Of a DNA stretch of 64,000 bases, positions 25,575 to 35,645 are shown one piece after another (the stretch's first letter is position 1; the number at the start of each line of letters is the position of its first letter). The notes under the pieces were generated by a model. It was not told the DNA's origin. It did not search any database and worked only from the letters and a program-made list of their open reading frames with translations. The stretch comes from Corynebacterium glyciniphilum AJ 3170 (GTDB lineage: Bacteria > Actinomycetota > Actinomycetes > Mycobacteriales > Mycobacteriaceae). Both the position numbers and the translations under genes were made by a program. The DNA is taken from NCBI RefSeq assembly GCF_007673095.1, contig NZ_VDYZ01000006.1:1-64000 (forward strand), given 5' to 3'.

Positions 25575-28500
25575 TACTTGACTCCCTCCATGATGGCGGC
25601 GGCGATGCCGTCCGCGTCGAGTCCCGCGTCGCGGGCCTGTTCGATGGTCTGCAGGACGCGCCGGTAGTCGCGCGGCATGACCTTGATCAGTGACCGGGGG
25701 TCCACGTCGACGGTGGATCCGGTGAGGCGCCGGTGGCGCTCGATGGTGTCGACGAGCCAGTCGAGCTCGTCGTCGGCGACCTCCTCGACGTCGACGAGGC
25801 CGGGGTTGATGCGCCGGGCCATGCCGTCGACGCCGCTGCCGTCATCCATGAGGTAGGCGATGCCGCCCGACATGCCGGCACCGAAGTTCTCGCCGACGGG
25901 GCCGAGGTTGATCACGCGCCCGCCGGTCATGTACTCGCAGCCGTGGTTCCCCATCCCCTCGACGACGGCGGTGACACCGGAGTTGCGCACGCAGAAGCGT
26001 TCGCCGACGGCACCGCGGATGAACATCTCGCCGGAGACGCCACCGAAGCCCAGGACGTTGCCGGCGATGGTCTGGTGTTCGCCGACCGCGCCGTCGCGGT
26101 CGTGGGGCCGGATGGCGATGGTGCCGCCGGACAGGCCCTTGGCGACGTAGTCGTTGGCGTCGCCGACGAGGGTCAGGGTCATGCCCTTGGGGACGAAGGC
26201 GCCGAAGGAGTTTCCGGCGGAGCCGGTGAAGGTGAGGTTCACGGTGCCGTCGGGCAGGCCGTCGCGTCCGGCGACGCGGCTGACCAGGGAGCCGGTCATC
26301 GTGCCGACCGAGCGGTTGACGTTGGTGATCGGGTAGCTCAGCTCGATGGCGGTACCTTCGCCTGCGGCGGCGCGACGGATGGTCTCCTCGGCGTCCTCAC
26401 GGATGCGGTTGTCGAGGGCCGCGTCCAGACTGTGGTCCTGGTCCTTGGTCTTGTACAGGTCCTGGTGCATGAACGGGCTGTCGGGACGGGCGAAGATCGG
26501 CGAAAGGTCGAGCGACCCGGCGGTCTTGTGCCCGGGGTCGACCGCACCGGCGCGCAGGCACTCGGAGTGCCCCACGGCCTCCTCAAGGGTGCGGAAACCG
26601 AGTTCGGCGAGGTACTCGCGGACCTCCTGGGCGATGAAGGTGAAGAAGTTGACGACGTGGTCGGCCTGACCGGTGAACTTCTTGCGCAGGTCGGGGTTCT
26701 GGGTCGCCACACCCACCGGGCAGGTGTCCAGGTGGCAGACGCGCATCATGATGCAGCCCTCGACGACCAGCGGCGCGGTGGCGAAACCGAACTCCTCGGC
26801 GCCGAGCAGGGCGGCGACCATGACGTCGCGTCCGGTCTTCATCTGGCCGTCGCACTGCACGGTGATGCGGTCGCGCAGGCCGTTCATCAGCAGGGTCTGC
26901 TGGGTTTCGGCCAGGCCGAGCTCCCAGGGCCCACCGGCGTGCTTCAGCGAGTTCAGCGGGGACGCGCCGGTGCCGCCGTCGTGTCCGGAGATCAGGACGA
27001 CGTCGGCGTGGGCCTTGGACACACCGGCGGCGACGGTGCCCACGCCCTGCTCGGCGACGAGCTTGACGTGGATGCGGGCGTCCGGGTTGGCGTTCTTCAG
27101 GTCGTGGATCAGCTGGGCGAGATCCTCGATGGAGTAGATGTCGTGGTGAGGGGGCGGGGAGATCAGCCCGACGCCGGGCGTCGTCACACGGACCTCGGCG
27201 ATCCAGGGGTAGACCTTGTGCGGGGGCAGCTGGCCGCCCTCGCCGGGCTTGGCGCCCTGGGCCATCTTGATCTGGATGTCGGTGCAGTTGTTCAGGTAGT
27301 GGCTGGTCACGCCGAAACGTCCGGACGCGACCTGCTTGATCGCCGACCGGCGCCAGGTGCCGTCCGCCTCGGGTTCGAAGCGGTCGGGGTCCTCGCCGCC
27401 CTCACCGGAGTTCGACATGCCCTTGAGCCGGTTCATCGCGATGGCGAGGGTCTCGTGGGCCTCGGCGGAGATCGAGCCGTAGCTCATCGCGCCAGTGGAG
27501 AAGCGCTTGACGATCGCGGAGACGGGCTCGACCTCGTCGACGGGGATCGACGGGCGGTCGCTGTGCAGCTCGAACAGTCCACGCAGGGTCGCCAGCCGCT
27601 TCGACTGGTTGTCGACCTTGTCGGAGTACTCCTTGAAGATGCGGTACTGCCCGGTGCGGGTGGCGTGCTGCAGCTTGAACACGGTCTCGGGGTTGAACAG
27701 GTGGTACTCGCCCTCACGGCGCCACTTGTACTCACCGCCGATCTCGAGTTCGCGGTGCGCGGCTTCCTCGGGTCGGGGGAGGAAGGCGAAGCGGTGCCGC
27801 ACGGCCACGTCGGCGGCGAGTTCGTCCAGTCCGATGCCGGAGATGGGGCTGAGGCAGCCGGTGAAGTAGTCGTCCAGGAGTTGCTGGTGCAGGCCGGTGA
27901 CGTCCGCCAGCTGCGCGCCACGGTAGGAGGCGACGGTGGCGATGCCCATCTTCGACATGATCTTCTGCACGCTCGCGGTGGCGCCGTCGATGAAGTTCTG
28001 GCAGCCTTCGTCGGTGGTCAGCGAGCCGAGCTGGCCGCGCTTGGAAAGTTCGTCGATGGTCTCGAACGCCATGTAGGGGTTGATCGCGTCAGCGCCGAAG
28101 GTGAGCAGCATCGCGAGATGGTGGACCTCACGGGCGTCCCCGGCCTCGATGATCAGCGAGGCCCGGGTACGTGTGCGCTCGGCGACGAGGTGCTGGTGCA
28201 CCGCGCTGGTGAGCAGCAGTGAGGGGATCGGCGCCATCCGCTCGTCGGACTCGCGGTCAGACAGGATGATCAGGGTCGCGCCGTCCTCGATGGCACGGGA
28301 GGTCTCACGCCGGATGCGCTCGATGGCCTGCCGCATGCCGCGTCCCCCGTGGGCAACCGGGTAGAGCCCGGAGACCACGGCGGAGCGGAAGTCCTCGAAT
28401 CCCTCATGCTCCCCTGCCTGGCGCAGGGTGGCCAGCGTGGAGTTGAGCAGTACCGGGGTCTCCAGGTGGATGCGGTGTGCGGCCTCGGGAACCTCGGTGG

Positions 28501-30178
28501 TGACGTCGACCTGGCGTCCCAGCTGGGTGAACATGCTGGTCACCATCTTCTCGCGGATGGAGTCCAACGGCGGGTTGGTGACCTGCGCGAAGCGCTGGGC
28601 GAAGAAGTCGAAGAGCATGCGGGGGCGGTCCGACAGGGCGGCGATGGGTGTGTCGGTGCCCATGGAGCCCAGCTGTTCGGCGCCGGTGACAGCGAGCGGC
28701 TGGATGAGGACGTCGACGTCCTCCTCCGTCATGCCGAAGACACGCTGGCGCAGGACGACACGCTCGTGGCTCATCGCCTCGTACTCGACCGGGGGCAGGT
28801 CGGCGAAGCGCACGATGTTGTTGTCGACCCACTCGCGGTAGGGCTTGTCGGCCAACCGCGACTTGACTTCGTCATCGGGGATGATGCGGCCCTGCGCCGT
28901 GTCGACGAGGAACATACGGCCGGGTTCGATGCGCCGACGCTGGACGATGTCCTCCGGCGGGACGGGCAGCAGCCCGGCCTCGGACCCGCCGATGACCAGC
29001 CCGTCCTTGGTCACCCAGATACGTCCGGGGCGCAGACCGTTGCGGTCCAGGACCGAGCCGATGACGGTGCCGTCGGTGAACACCAGGGCGGCCGGGCCGT
29101 CCCACGCCTCCATCAGGGAGGAGTGGTACTCGTAGAACGCGCGGACGTCCGGGTCGACGGAGGGGTTACGTTCCCATGCCTGGGGGACCATCATCATCAC
29201 GGCGTGTGGGAGCGAACGGCCGGCGAGGTGGAGAAGCTCCAGTGCCTCGTCGAACCGTCCGGTGTCCGAGCCCGAGGGGTCACAGACCGGCAGGACGCGC
29301 TCGATGTCGCCGAGGGTCTCCGAACGGATCTGGGACTCGCGGGCACGCATCCAGTTCTCGTTGCCGCGCACCGTGTTGATCTCGCCGTTGTGTGCGAGCA
29401 GGCGGAACGGGTGGGCCAGGGGCCAGGAGGGGAAGGTGTTCGTGGAGAACCGGGAGTGGACGACCGCCAGGGCCGACTCGACCCGGTCGTCCTGCAGGTC
29501 AAGGTAGAAGTCCCGCAGCTGAGGGGTGGTGAGCATGCCCTTGAAGACGATGGTCCGTGAGGACAGCGACGGGAAGTAGACCGTGTCCGAACCGGCACCC
29601 TCGCCCGGCCCCTTCGAGCCGAGTTCACGCTCGGCGCGCTTGCGCACGAACCAGACCCGACGGTCCAGCTCGATACCGGAGAGCTCATTGCCCTCTGTGT
29701 CCCGTCCGGCGATGAACAGCTGGTAGAAGATCGGTTCGGCGTCACGGGCCATGGCACCCAACGCGGAATCGTCGACGGGGACCTCCCGCCAGGCGAGCAG
29801 GTCGAGGTTCTCCTCGCTGATGATCGACTCGACGGCACGCATCGCGTCCAATGCGGCCATGCGGGCGGCCGGGAGGAAGGCGATACCCGTGGCATAGGCG
29901 CCGGGAGCGGGCAGGTCGATGCCCTGGTGTGCGAGCACCTCGCGGTAGAAACGGTCCGGGACCTGCATCAGGATGCCGGCGCCGTCACCGGTGTTCTTCT
30001 CGGCCCCCGCGGCACCACGGTGGTCGAGGTTGACCAGGGCCTGGATGCCCTTCTCGACGATGTCGTGCGTGGCCCGGCCGTGCATGTCGGCAACGAAGGC
30101 GACGCCACAGGCATCGTGCTCGTGGGCCGGGTGGTAGAGCCCCTGGGGCGCCGGGTAGTTCTTCAGCTGGTTGTTCAC
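25574..30178 (-). CDS. gltB: Glutamate synthase large subunit GltB
   Basis: A 1534-residue enzyme that makes two glutamates from glutamine and 2-oxoglutarate. Domains: Ntn amidotransferase with the nucleophile Cys in [10 protein letters not shown] (about residue 24, after a propeptide), a central domain, the FMN-binding synthase domain with the 3Fe-4S cysteines in [12 protein letters not shown], and the C-terminal beta-helix. The start is the GTG at 30178, preceded by GGAGG at a good distance; the open frame runs further upstream only by chance. In corynebacteria gltBD is nitrogen-regulated by AmtR, but I see no convincing AmtR box in the 418-base upstream gap. Confidence 0.96.
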   Translation of the reverse strand: MNNQLKNYPAPQGLYHPAHEHDACGVAFVADMHGRATHDIVEKGIQALVNLDHRGAAGAEKNTGDGAGILMQVPDRFYREVLAHQGIDLPAPGAYATGIAFLPAARMAALDAMRAVESIISEENLDLLAWREVPVDDSALGAMARDAEPIFYQLFIAGRDTEGNELSGIELDRRVWFVRKRAERELGSKGPGEGAGSDTVYFPSLSSRTIVFKGMLTTPQLRDFYLDLQDDRVESALAVVHSRFSTNTFPSWPLAHPFRLLAHNGEINTVRGNENWMRARESQIRSETLGDIERVLPVCDPSGSDTGRFDEALELLHLAGRSLPHAVMMMVPQAWERNPSVDPDVRAFYEYHSSLMEAWDGPAALVFTDGTVIGSVLDRNGLRPGRIWVTKDGLVIGGSEAGLLPVPPEDIVQRRRIEPGRMFLVDTAQGRIIPDDEVKSRLADKPYREWVDNNIVRFADLPPVEYEAMSHERVVLRQRVFGMTEEDVDVLIQPLAVTGAEQLGSMGTDTPIAALSDRPRMLFDFFAQRFAQVTNPPLDSIREKMVTSMFTQLGRQVDVTTEVPEAAHRIHLETPVLLNSTLATLRQAGEHEGFEDFRSAVVSGLYPVAHGGRGMRQAIERIRRETSRAIEDGATLIILSDRESDERMAPIPSLLLTSAVHQHLVAERTRTRASLIIEAGDAREVHHLAMLLTFGADAINPYMAFETIDELSKRGQLGSLTTDEGCQNFIDGATASVQKIMSKMGIATVASYRGAQLADVTGLHQQLLDDYFTGCLSPISGIGLDELAADVAVRHRFAFLPRPEEAAHRELEIGGEYKWRREGEYHLFNPETVFKLQHATRTGQYRIFKEYSDKVDNQSKRLATLRGLFELHSDRPSIPVDEVEPVSAIVKRFSTGAMSYGSISAEAHETLAIAMNRLKGMSNSGEGGEDPDRFEPEADGTWRRSAIKQVASGRFGVTSHYLNNCTDIQIKMAQGAKPGEGGQLPPHKVYPWIAEVRVTTPGVGLISPPPHHDIYSIEDLAQLIHDLKNANPDARIHVKLVAEQGVGTVAAGVSKAHADVVLISGHDGGTGASPLNSLKHAGGPWELGLAETQQTLLMNGLRDRITVQCDGQMKTGRDVMVAALLGAEEFGFATAPLVVEGCIMMRVCHLDTCPVGVATQNPDLRKKFTGQADHVVNFFTFIAQEVREYLAELGFRTLEEAVGHSECLRAGAVDPGHKTAGSLDLSPIFARPDSPFMHQDLYKTKDQDHSLDAALDNRIREDAEETIRRAAAGEGTAIELSYPITNVNRSVGTMTGSLVSRVAGRDGLPDGTVNLTFTGSAGNSFGAFVPKGMTLTLVGDANDYVAKGLSGGTIAIRPHDRDGAVGEHQTIAGNVLGFGGVSGEMFIRGAVGERFCVRNSGVTAVVEGMGNHGCEYMTGGRVINLGPVGENFGAGMSGGIAYLMDDGSGVDGMARRINPGLVDVEEVADDELDWLVDTIERHRRLTGSTVDVDPRSLIKVMPRDYRRVLQTIEQARDAGLDADGIAAAIMEGVK

Positions 30179-30596
30179 GGGGTGGTCATCCTCCGGTCGT
30201 CGGGTCGTGCAGTGCGGTTCTCCGTGGCCAGGGGTGGTGGCCTTTCGTCGGTAGGGGTGCTTTTGCCCTACTGATACGGTCCTGCGGAGGTGGCACAAAA
30301 TTAGGCTTGGCTTAGAGATGCTGGTGCCGGTGACGTCATGTGATGCAGGACACCTTTTATCGTCGTATCGGGATCCGTCTCGATCTGTGGTTGTCTTTGT
30401 ATCTTATCCCTCCAGGAGTCCCATATCGATACAGCTGCGAATTCCCATCATGCGCTCGTTGTTTTCCTATCTAGTGGGACATTTATTACAAACTGGTTTC
30501 AGATCAGTTTCCCGTCTGTGTACACCTGCGTAGGTCTGTACCGCGCCGCAATCCGTCTGTAATACGCGCATCGCCACACGGACACGGACAGCTACC
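30179..30596. other. A/T-rich divergent intergenic region upstream of gltB
   Basis: 418 bases with no gene, noticeably richer in A/T than the rest of the window between about 30330 and 30510. Things seen: a small hairpin in the gltB leader (GTAGGG 30251-30256 with CCCTAC 30266-30271); TTAGGCTTGGCTTAGAG at 30301, which matches 12 of 19 positions of the DtxR iron-box consensus; a TGACGTCA palindrome near 30330; and an inverted repeat AAACTG/CAGTTT at 30490-30510. No single element is strong enough to name a regulator. Confidence 0.5.
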
Positions 30597-31325
30597 ATGA
30601 AAAGAGTGAAAGACCCTCTGAGAATCCCCCACGTCCTGGAGGCACTCGCCCGGGCATGGGAGAGCCAACCCGACCTGACGCTGCCCCAGCTCTACGGCGT
30701 GCTGGAATCACGGGGCATCGGCTGGAACTCCACCGACGAGGAAGTGGTGGACACGCTCACGGCGCTGACGGCGGAACGTCCGTCGCTTCTCACCGCCGAC
30801 TCCCCGGGCCGGTATCTCGTCGAGACCGAGCAACCGTCCTACCGTGTCACCCTGGACCCGTGGTGGGCGGCGGTGCGCCCCGCCCGCCGTGGCCCGGAGA
30901 CGGACGCGCCGCAACCTGTGGTGTGGCGACACGGTGGAATCCGACGGTGTGCGGTCGGCCAGCCCCTCAGCGTCCTGTCCGCCGAGGGAACCGTGCACCG
31001 CTTCGGCCTGGTCAACCGGATCACCGTCCTGACGACGACGGTGGAATCAATCACCGACGCCCCGGACCTGGACGGACTGAGGCATGACGAACTGGACGGC
31101 CATGTCTACCTGCTCCGCCTGGCCGGGGACGAGCACGCCGGAACGACCGTGCTGGTGGACCACGCACTGTGGATCTTCGACGTCTCCCGGCGCGAGGTGC
31201 AGCGCGACCGGGTGCCCTGGACCCGGCTGGCGTCGGCGTCCGTGGGGACGGAGCTGGTCGTCGAGCGGCCGAACGGCGGCAGGATGCGACTTCCGGTCGT
31301 CGAACAGATCACGGTGTTGGAGTAG
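30597..31325 (+). CDS. Conserved-looking hypothetical protein, divergent from gltB
   Basis: A 242-residue soluble protein with no signal peptide and no family that I recognise. The first 80 residues are helical and look like a small winged-helix-type domain (LPQLYGVLESRGIGW, DEEVVDTLTALT). The rest is strand-rich, with a W-R-H-G-G turn, and ends LPVVEQITVLE. TACCAT straddles the annotated ATG and sits seven bases before an in-frame GTG at 30606, so the true start may be that GTG. Function unknown. Confidence 0.65.
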   Translation: MKRVKDPLRIPHVLEALARAWESQPDLTLPQLYGVLESRGIGWNSTDEEVVDTLTALTAERPSLLTADSPGRYLVETEQPSYRVTLDPWWAAVRPARRGPETDAPQPVVWRHGGIRRCAVGQPLSVLSAEGTVHRFGLVNRITVLTTTVESITDAPDLDGLRHDELDGHVYLLRLAGDEHAGTTVLVDHALWIFDVSRREVQRDRVPWTRLASASVGTELVVERPNGGRMRLPVVEQITVLE

Positions 31326-31330
31326 CGGGG

Positions 31331-31360
31331 AGTAGCGCAGGGTAGCGCAGGGTAGCGCAG
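31331..31360 (+). repeat. Short tandem repeat, 10-base unit
   Basis: Three copies of (A/G)GTAGCGCAG in a row directly after the stop of the hypothetical gene, with a degenerate fourth copy before them. It ends ten bases before the palindrome at 31370. Confidence 0.75.
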
Positions 31361-31369
31361 ACCGGGGCG

Positions 31370-31445
31370 GTCACGGATTACGTCTCCGAATTCGGCGACC
31401 TGGCCTTTTGCCGCGCCCGCGACGCGCGGGAGCGTAATCCGTGAC
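31370..31445. repeat. Intergenic palindrome (type A ends)
   Basis: GTCACGGATTACG (31370-31382) and CGTAATCCGTGAC (31433-31445) are perfect inverted arms. The first 13 bases are identical to the outer arm at 21617. The inner part is different but again has a CTGG-C-CTTTT core. It lies between two genes on the same strand. Confidence 0.7.
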
Positions 31446-31508
31446 ATCCCTGCGCACCGCGCAAGGGTAACCTGGGTCACACTGACCTACTTCTGGAGGT
31501 GCGTCCCG

Positions 31509-32129
31509 ATGAAGAGCATCGGCCGAATCCTGACGTTGTTCGCCGGCTCTGCGGCGCTGGCCCTGACTTTCGCCTCACCCGCGAACGCCGCCCCCACGCT
31601 GAACCTTCCGGAGGTGCCGGGATCCGACGTGAGCCTGCCCGACATGCCGAATCTGCAGGATCTGCCGGACTGGGCGGATGACCTGCTCCCCGACGGGCTC
31701 GCACCGTCACCGGGTCAGACCCCGAGCCAGCCGCCTGCAACACCACAGCCCCGGAACGCACCCTGCGCGGTGGAGGCGAAGGCCTGCATCAGTCTGGGGA
31801 ACCAGACGGCCTGGCTGCAGGACGGTGCGGGCACCATCACCCGCGGCCCCGTACCCGCCAGCACCGGACGTGCCGGCTACGAGACCCCCGCCGGCACGAC
31901 CAAGGTCACCAGGAAGGACGCCGACTGGTGGTCCAGCGCCTACGATGCCCCGATGCCGTTCTCGGTGTTCTTCTCGGCGGGTACGTCCTATCCCAACGAC
32001 ATCGGCATCGCCTTCCATGAGGGCGATCCCGGCGTGCTTTCCCACGGGTGCATCCACCTGCTGCACGACGATGCCGTCGCCTTCTTCAACACCCTGCAGG
32101 TCGGCGACGTCGTGGATGTCGTGGCGTAG
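31509..32129 (+). CDS. Secreted L,D-transpeptidase (YkuD domain)
   Basis: A 206-residue exported protein. A signal peptide ends at ANAAP (about residue 28), a proline- and Asp-rich linker follows, and then a YkuD domain from about residue 85. The catalytic motif is visible as SHGCIHLL near the C-terminus, and the upstream strand has RAGYETPAGTTKV. These enzymes make 3-3 crosslinks in peptidoglycan, common in this order. The domain is short and lacks an extra binding module. GGAGGTG precedes the ATG at 31509. Confidence 0.9.
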   Translation: MKSIGRILTLFAGSAALALTFASPANAAPTLNLPEVPGSDVSLPDMPNLQDLPDWADDLLPDGLAPSPGQTPSQPPATPQPRNAPCAVEAKACISLGNQTAWLQDGAGTITRGPVPASTGRAGYETPAGTTKVTRKDADWWSSAYDAPMPFSVFFSAGTSYPNDIGIAFHEGDPGVLSHGCIHLLHDDAVAFFNTLQVGDVVDVVA

Positions 32130-32300
32130 GTATTTCTGCCTGGCTGGATTGGCCCCCGGAAATTCAGTAGCCCCGGCGATCTAGTTCGTATTCCAGACCG
32201 TGCAGTCCAGTCAAAACCAGGGATCGTCCCGGGGCTTTCACTTAGTACAGTGCCCCAACCTCTCCCACTGTGTCAACCTCACGGTGCTACCCTCTCTCAG

Positions 32301-32955
32301 ATGAACCGGCTCACTGCAGACCAGCTGGAGGCATGGATCTCGCCCGAGCGTCTGCACAGATACCGGGCCCATTCGGCCGATACCGTCAAGCTCTACATGT
32401 ACAACGCACAGCGCTCAACGCACATGTCTGAGCTGATCCTGCATGTCGAAGTTCTGATCCGCAACGTCATCCACCGTGAACTGTCCTCCACCGACCGAGC
32501 CGGTCAAATCCCCTGGTATCTCGATGTCCAGCACTATGGGTTCAACCGGCAGATGATCAGAAACCTCGATAAGGCGGTATCCACCGCCGGTGGGCCAGAG
32601 GCTCCCGGTGGAAAAGTCGTCGCAGAACTCATGTTCGGTACCTGGCGGTTCCTCCTGAGCACCCAGTATCAGGCCACAGTATGGCCGGTGATTGCCCATG
32701 GTTTCACCGGAAGGGTACGCAGCAAGCGTGACCGCGGTGAGCTGTATGCGGCAATGGACTATCTCAACGGCGTGCGGAACCGGTGTTCGCATTGTCGAGC
32801 CGGCTCACCACCTCGACAATGCAACGTTCATCGAGAACATCAGCACGGCTGCCTGCTACGTGGACACCGCGGCGGCCGAGTGGCTCGAGGCGCTCTGGGC
32901 GCAGCGGGGAACATATAGCCCCTTTCCCACTGCACCAAACGTAGAACACGATTGA
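32301..32955 (+). pseudogene. Abi-like protein (Abi_2 family) with a frameshift
   Basis: The first 163 codons read as an Abi-family protein: helical, with SELILHVEVLIRNVIHREL, LMFGTWRFLLS and finally LNGVRNRCSH. There the frame changes: at about 32793-32800 the protein continues in the next frame as EPAHHLDNATFIENIST up to a stop at 32955, as expected for a family with an RNRCSHHEP-type motif. One base too many would explain it, so this is either a broken gene or a sequencing slip. TACCCT lies seven bases before the ATG. Base composition is lower in G+C than the neighbours, and the gene abuts the 3' end of tRNA-Ser, which suggests acquisition. Family members are linked to phage defence by abortive infection. 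Confidence 0.7.
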
Positions 32956-32960
32956 AACTC

Positions 32961-33048
32961 TGGCGGAGACGAGGGGATTTGAACCCCTGGACGATCGCTC
33001 GTCGCTGGTTTTCAAGACCAGTGCATTCGGCCGCTCTGCCACGTCTCC
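32961..33048 (-). tRNA. tRNA-Ser(UGA)
   Basis: An 88-base cloverleaf on the minus strand with a 7-bp acceptor stem (GGAGACG/CGTCTCC), a long variable arm typical of serine tRNAs, T-loop GGTTCAAATCC and encoded CCA. The anticodon TGA lies in CTTGAAA (33014-33012). A TAGAAT hexamer at 33091-33086 on the minus strand is a plausible -10 for it. Confidence 0.95.
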
Positions 33049-33154
33049 AATGCTGCACGCGCAGATATGCGTTCAGCGCGTCCTGATTCTAACCCACCAC
33101 GCTGCGATTGCCGGTGCCCGCCCCTGCTTCTTTCTAGATCGCTAGGCTGGGGCC

Positions 33155-34153
33155 ATGAACGGGAACATGAAGGCCATCATCCAGACTGACCCCGACGACC
33201 CCCGGTCCCTGCAATGGCAGGAGACCCACATCCCGACGCCACAGGACGGTGAGGTCCTGATCCAGGTCGTTGCTGCGGGCCTGAATCGTGCTGACACCCT
33301 GCAGGCGAAAGGGCACTACCCGCCGCCGAAGGGCGTGTCTGAGATCCTCGGCCTCGAAGCGGCCGGCGTGATCGTCGACCCGAACGGTTGCGTCCGCCCC
33401 GACGGGACCCCGTACCGGGAGGGTGACGAGGTCGGCGCACTGCTCTCCGGGGGCGCGTACGCCGAGTACACCATCGTCCCCTCGGGCCAGTTGACGCCTG
33501 TCCCGGACGGTTTCGGGCTCTCCGAGACCGCCAGCGTCATCGAGGCCGCCTGCACGATCTGGTCAAACCTGATGATGACGGCCCACCTGCGAGAGGGCGA
33601 CACCCTGTTGATCCACGGTGGTGGCGGCGGCATCGGAATCTTCGCCACCCAGTTGGCGCACGCACTGGGGGTCCGTGTGGCGGTGACGGCGGGAAGCCCC
33701 GAGAAACTGGATGTGTGCCGCCGTTACGGTGCGGACATCCTGATCAACTACCACGAGGAAGACTTCGTCAAAGTCGTCAAGGAACTCGGCGGTGCGGACG
33801 TGATCCTGGACATCATCGGCGCGAAATACCTTGACGGCAATGTGTCGGCACTGGCCCCGGACGGCCATCTGGTGATCATCGGCATGCAGGGCGGGGTGAA
33901 GGGTGAGCTGAACATCGGCAAGCTCCTGGCCAAACGGGGGAACATCTCTGCCACGGGCCTGCGTTACCGAGATCGGGACGACAAGGCACGGATCGTGGCG
34001 GAGACGGTGAAGAACGTGTGGCCCATGCTGGAGGACGGCAGGATCTGCCACCATGTGGACCGGGTTTTCCCGATCCAGGATGCCGCCGAAGCCCACCGGT
34101 CGCTGCTGGACGGGGAGATCACCGGCAAGGCGATCTTCGAGGTCTCCAGCTAG
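33155..34153 (+). CDS. NAD(P)H quinone oxidoreductase, medium-chain dehydrogenase family
   Basis: A 332-residue zinc-independent MDR enzyme (QOR/PIG3 type). The N-terminal GroES-like domain includes AAGLNRADTLQAKGHYPPP; the Rossmann domain carries IHGGGGGIGIFATQLAHALG. TAGGCT lies six bases before the ATG at 33155; a second ATG at residue 5 is possible. It ends overlapping the convergent aminotransferase-like gene by four bases. The same neighbour pair occurs as Rv3777/Rv3778c in M. tuberculosis, next to the same galactan-export genes. Confidence 0.9.
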   Translation: MNGNMKAIIQTDPDDPRSLQWQETHIPTPQDGEVLIQVVAAGLNRADTLQAKGHYPPPKGVSEILGLEAAGVIVDPNGCVRPDGTPYREGDEVGALLSGGAYAEYTIVPSGQLTPVPDGFGLSETASVIEAACTIWSNLMMTAHLREGDTLLIHGGGGGIGIFATQLAHALGVRVAVTAGSPEKLDVCRRYGADILINYHEEDFVKVVKELGGADVILDIIGAKYLDGNVSALAPDGHLVIIGMQGGVKGELNIGKLLAKRGNISATGLRYRDRDDKARIVAETVKNVWPMLEDGRICHHVDRVFPIQDAAEAHRSLLDGEITGKAIFEVSS

Positions 34154-35457
34154 ACGATCCCGCCGACCACGCGGACCAGGTGGTCGATGTCCATGTGCGT
34201 GTTGTGCGGTGCGAGAGCCACGCAGATCGCCCCACCCATCTCTGCGACGCCCATCTGATCGAACAGGGCACTTTCCTCCAGCCCCACGGTCTGTGCCACG
34301 ACGCCGTTGCTCAACAACCGCTCCCCGACCACGGAGGCTTCGATGCCCTGCACGAGGAAGCTGACACGCGGCAGCCGGTCGACCGGGCCGAAATGCTGTC
34401 CTCGATTCTCGGCGGGACTTCCCCAGCTGTTGTGGTCGTGCTCCGGCTCGGTGTCGATCTCCCCGTCCACGCCGACGACATGGACGTTCTCCAGATCCCG
34501 GAGACCGTCGACCAGGTAGCCGGCAAGCCGCCCGAGGTACTCCTCGCTGGACTGCAGGGACGTAGCGAGACGCTCCCGCCGGGTGCCGGTCGCCTCTTCA
34601 TCCAGGCCTGCCAGGTGGTTCACGGCGGCGGGAACGCCCCCGAGCATGCCCGGGGCATTACCGTCCCGCTCGAGCTCGGCGACGCGGCGTGCCGTCAGCT
34701 CCTGCGAATCCGGGGCAGCATGACGTCCACGGCGCAGTTCGACCAGGTGGAGTTCAGCCAGCAGCGCCGGATCACGGAATACCAGCGCACCGACCTCCGG
34801 GCCGCCGAGAGGCGCCATGTCCAGGGCGACGACATCTGCGTCCCACGCGTCCATGTCGATCTTCCGGTAGGGGGCGTAGGCCCCCGCATCCACCACGAGC
34901 CAGGCCCGGGACTTCGCCCGCATGATGTCGGCGATGGCCCGGATGTCGGTGACCGTACCCAGGTGGGCATTCGCCGCAGGCACCGCAACGATGGAAGTGT
35001 CGAGACTGATCAGACTCGTGAACTGCCAGGCGGGCAGCGCACCGGTGGTGAGGTCAGCCTCCGCCCACCGCACCGACGCTCCGTAGAGGTCCGCCGCGAG
35101 TTTCCACGGGGTGATGTTGGACGGCTCGTCCACGCGGCTGAGGACGACCTCACGGCCCATACGCAGTTTCGCGGGCACGGCCGTGGCCAGGATGCCCAGC
35201 AAGGTGGCCCGGCTGGGGCCCAGCACGACGCAGTCCGGCGACGCCCCGACGAGGTCGGCAACCGCCTCGCGGGCCGCAGAGACGTAGTGGTCACCACGGG
35301 CTCCACCGTCCGGCCCCTGCAGGGGTGATGCCCGGAACGCCCTCGACACCGCCGAGCTGACCTTCTCCGGCACCTGCGCGCGGCGGCCCGCGTTGAGGTA
35401 GGTCCACCCCTCGGACAGCGATTCATAGAGGCCTCGCACCCTCGCGATGTCGAACAC
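34150..35457 (-). CDS. Class V aminotransferase-like protein apparently lacking the PLP lysine
   Basis: A 435-residue protein of fold-type I, similar in layout to M. tuberculosis Rv3778c (start FDIARVRGLYESL). The Asp that holds the pyridine nitrogen is present in LVVDAGAYAPY. The place where class V enzymes carry the Schiff-base lysine (normally S-x-H-K-x-x-G-P) reads VVALDMAPLGGPEVG, with no lysine. It may therefore not be a classical transaminase or desulfurase. The start is the GTG at 35457, after GGAAAGGGG; GTG codons further up at 35487 and 35484 are less likely. It is divergent from wzm. Confidence 0.82.
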   Translation of the reverse strand: MFDIARVRGLYESLSEGWTYLNAGRRAQVPEKVSSAVSRAFRASPLQGPDGGARGDHYVSAAREAVADLVGASPDCVVLGPSRATLLGILATAVPAKLRMGREVVLSRVDEPSNITPWKLAADLYGASVRWAEADLTTGALPAWQFTSLISLDTSIVAVPAANAHLGTVTDIRAIADIMRAKSRAWLVVDAGAYAPYRKIDMDAWDADVVALDMAPLGGPEVGALVFRDPALLAELHLVELRRGRHAAPDSQELTARRVAELERDGNAPGMLGGVPAAVNHLAGLDEEATGTRRERLATSLQSSEEYLGRLAGYLVDGLRDLENVHVVGVDGEIDTEPEHDHNSWGSPAENRGQHFGPVDRLPRVSFLVQGIEASVVGERLLSNGVVAQTVGLEESALFDQMGVAEMGGAICVALAPHNTHMDIDHLVRVVGGIV

Positions 35458-35645
35458 TCCCGACTGCCCCTTTCCGCATCTCACCACACTGGCGACCTGA
35501 GAATATTTTTGCAGGTCACGATACTAAAATTCAGGAAACGACCGCGCCGTTCCGTCAACGTCACCGATACTACATCGGCACATGGACATGAGTGGCACCG
35601 GCGCTGATTACCGCACACCACACGGTTCCGGAGTACCGTATCCTC

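Noticed and set aside
25733..28222. 829-residue open frame on the plus strand
   Set aside because: Antisense to gltB, which has all its catalytic motifs.
30440..30500. AmtR box upstream of gltB
   Set aside because: CTAT appears in TTTTCCTATCTAG, but the second half ATAG at the right distance is missing.
31331..31360. CRISPR array
   Set aside because: Ten-base units directly joined with no spacers. No CRISPR array was seen anywhere in the window.
32790..32800. Programmed frameshift in the Abi-like gene
   Set aside because: No slippery run or following hairpin at the break; a mutation or sequencing slip is simpler.
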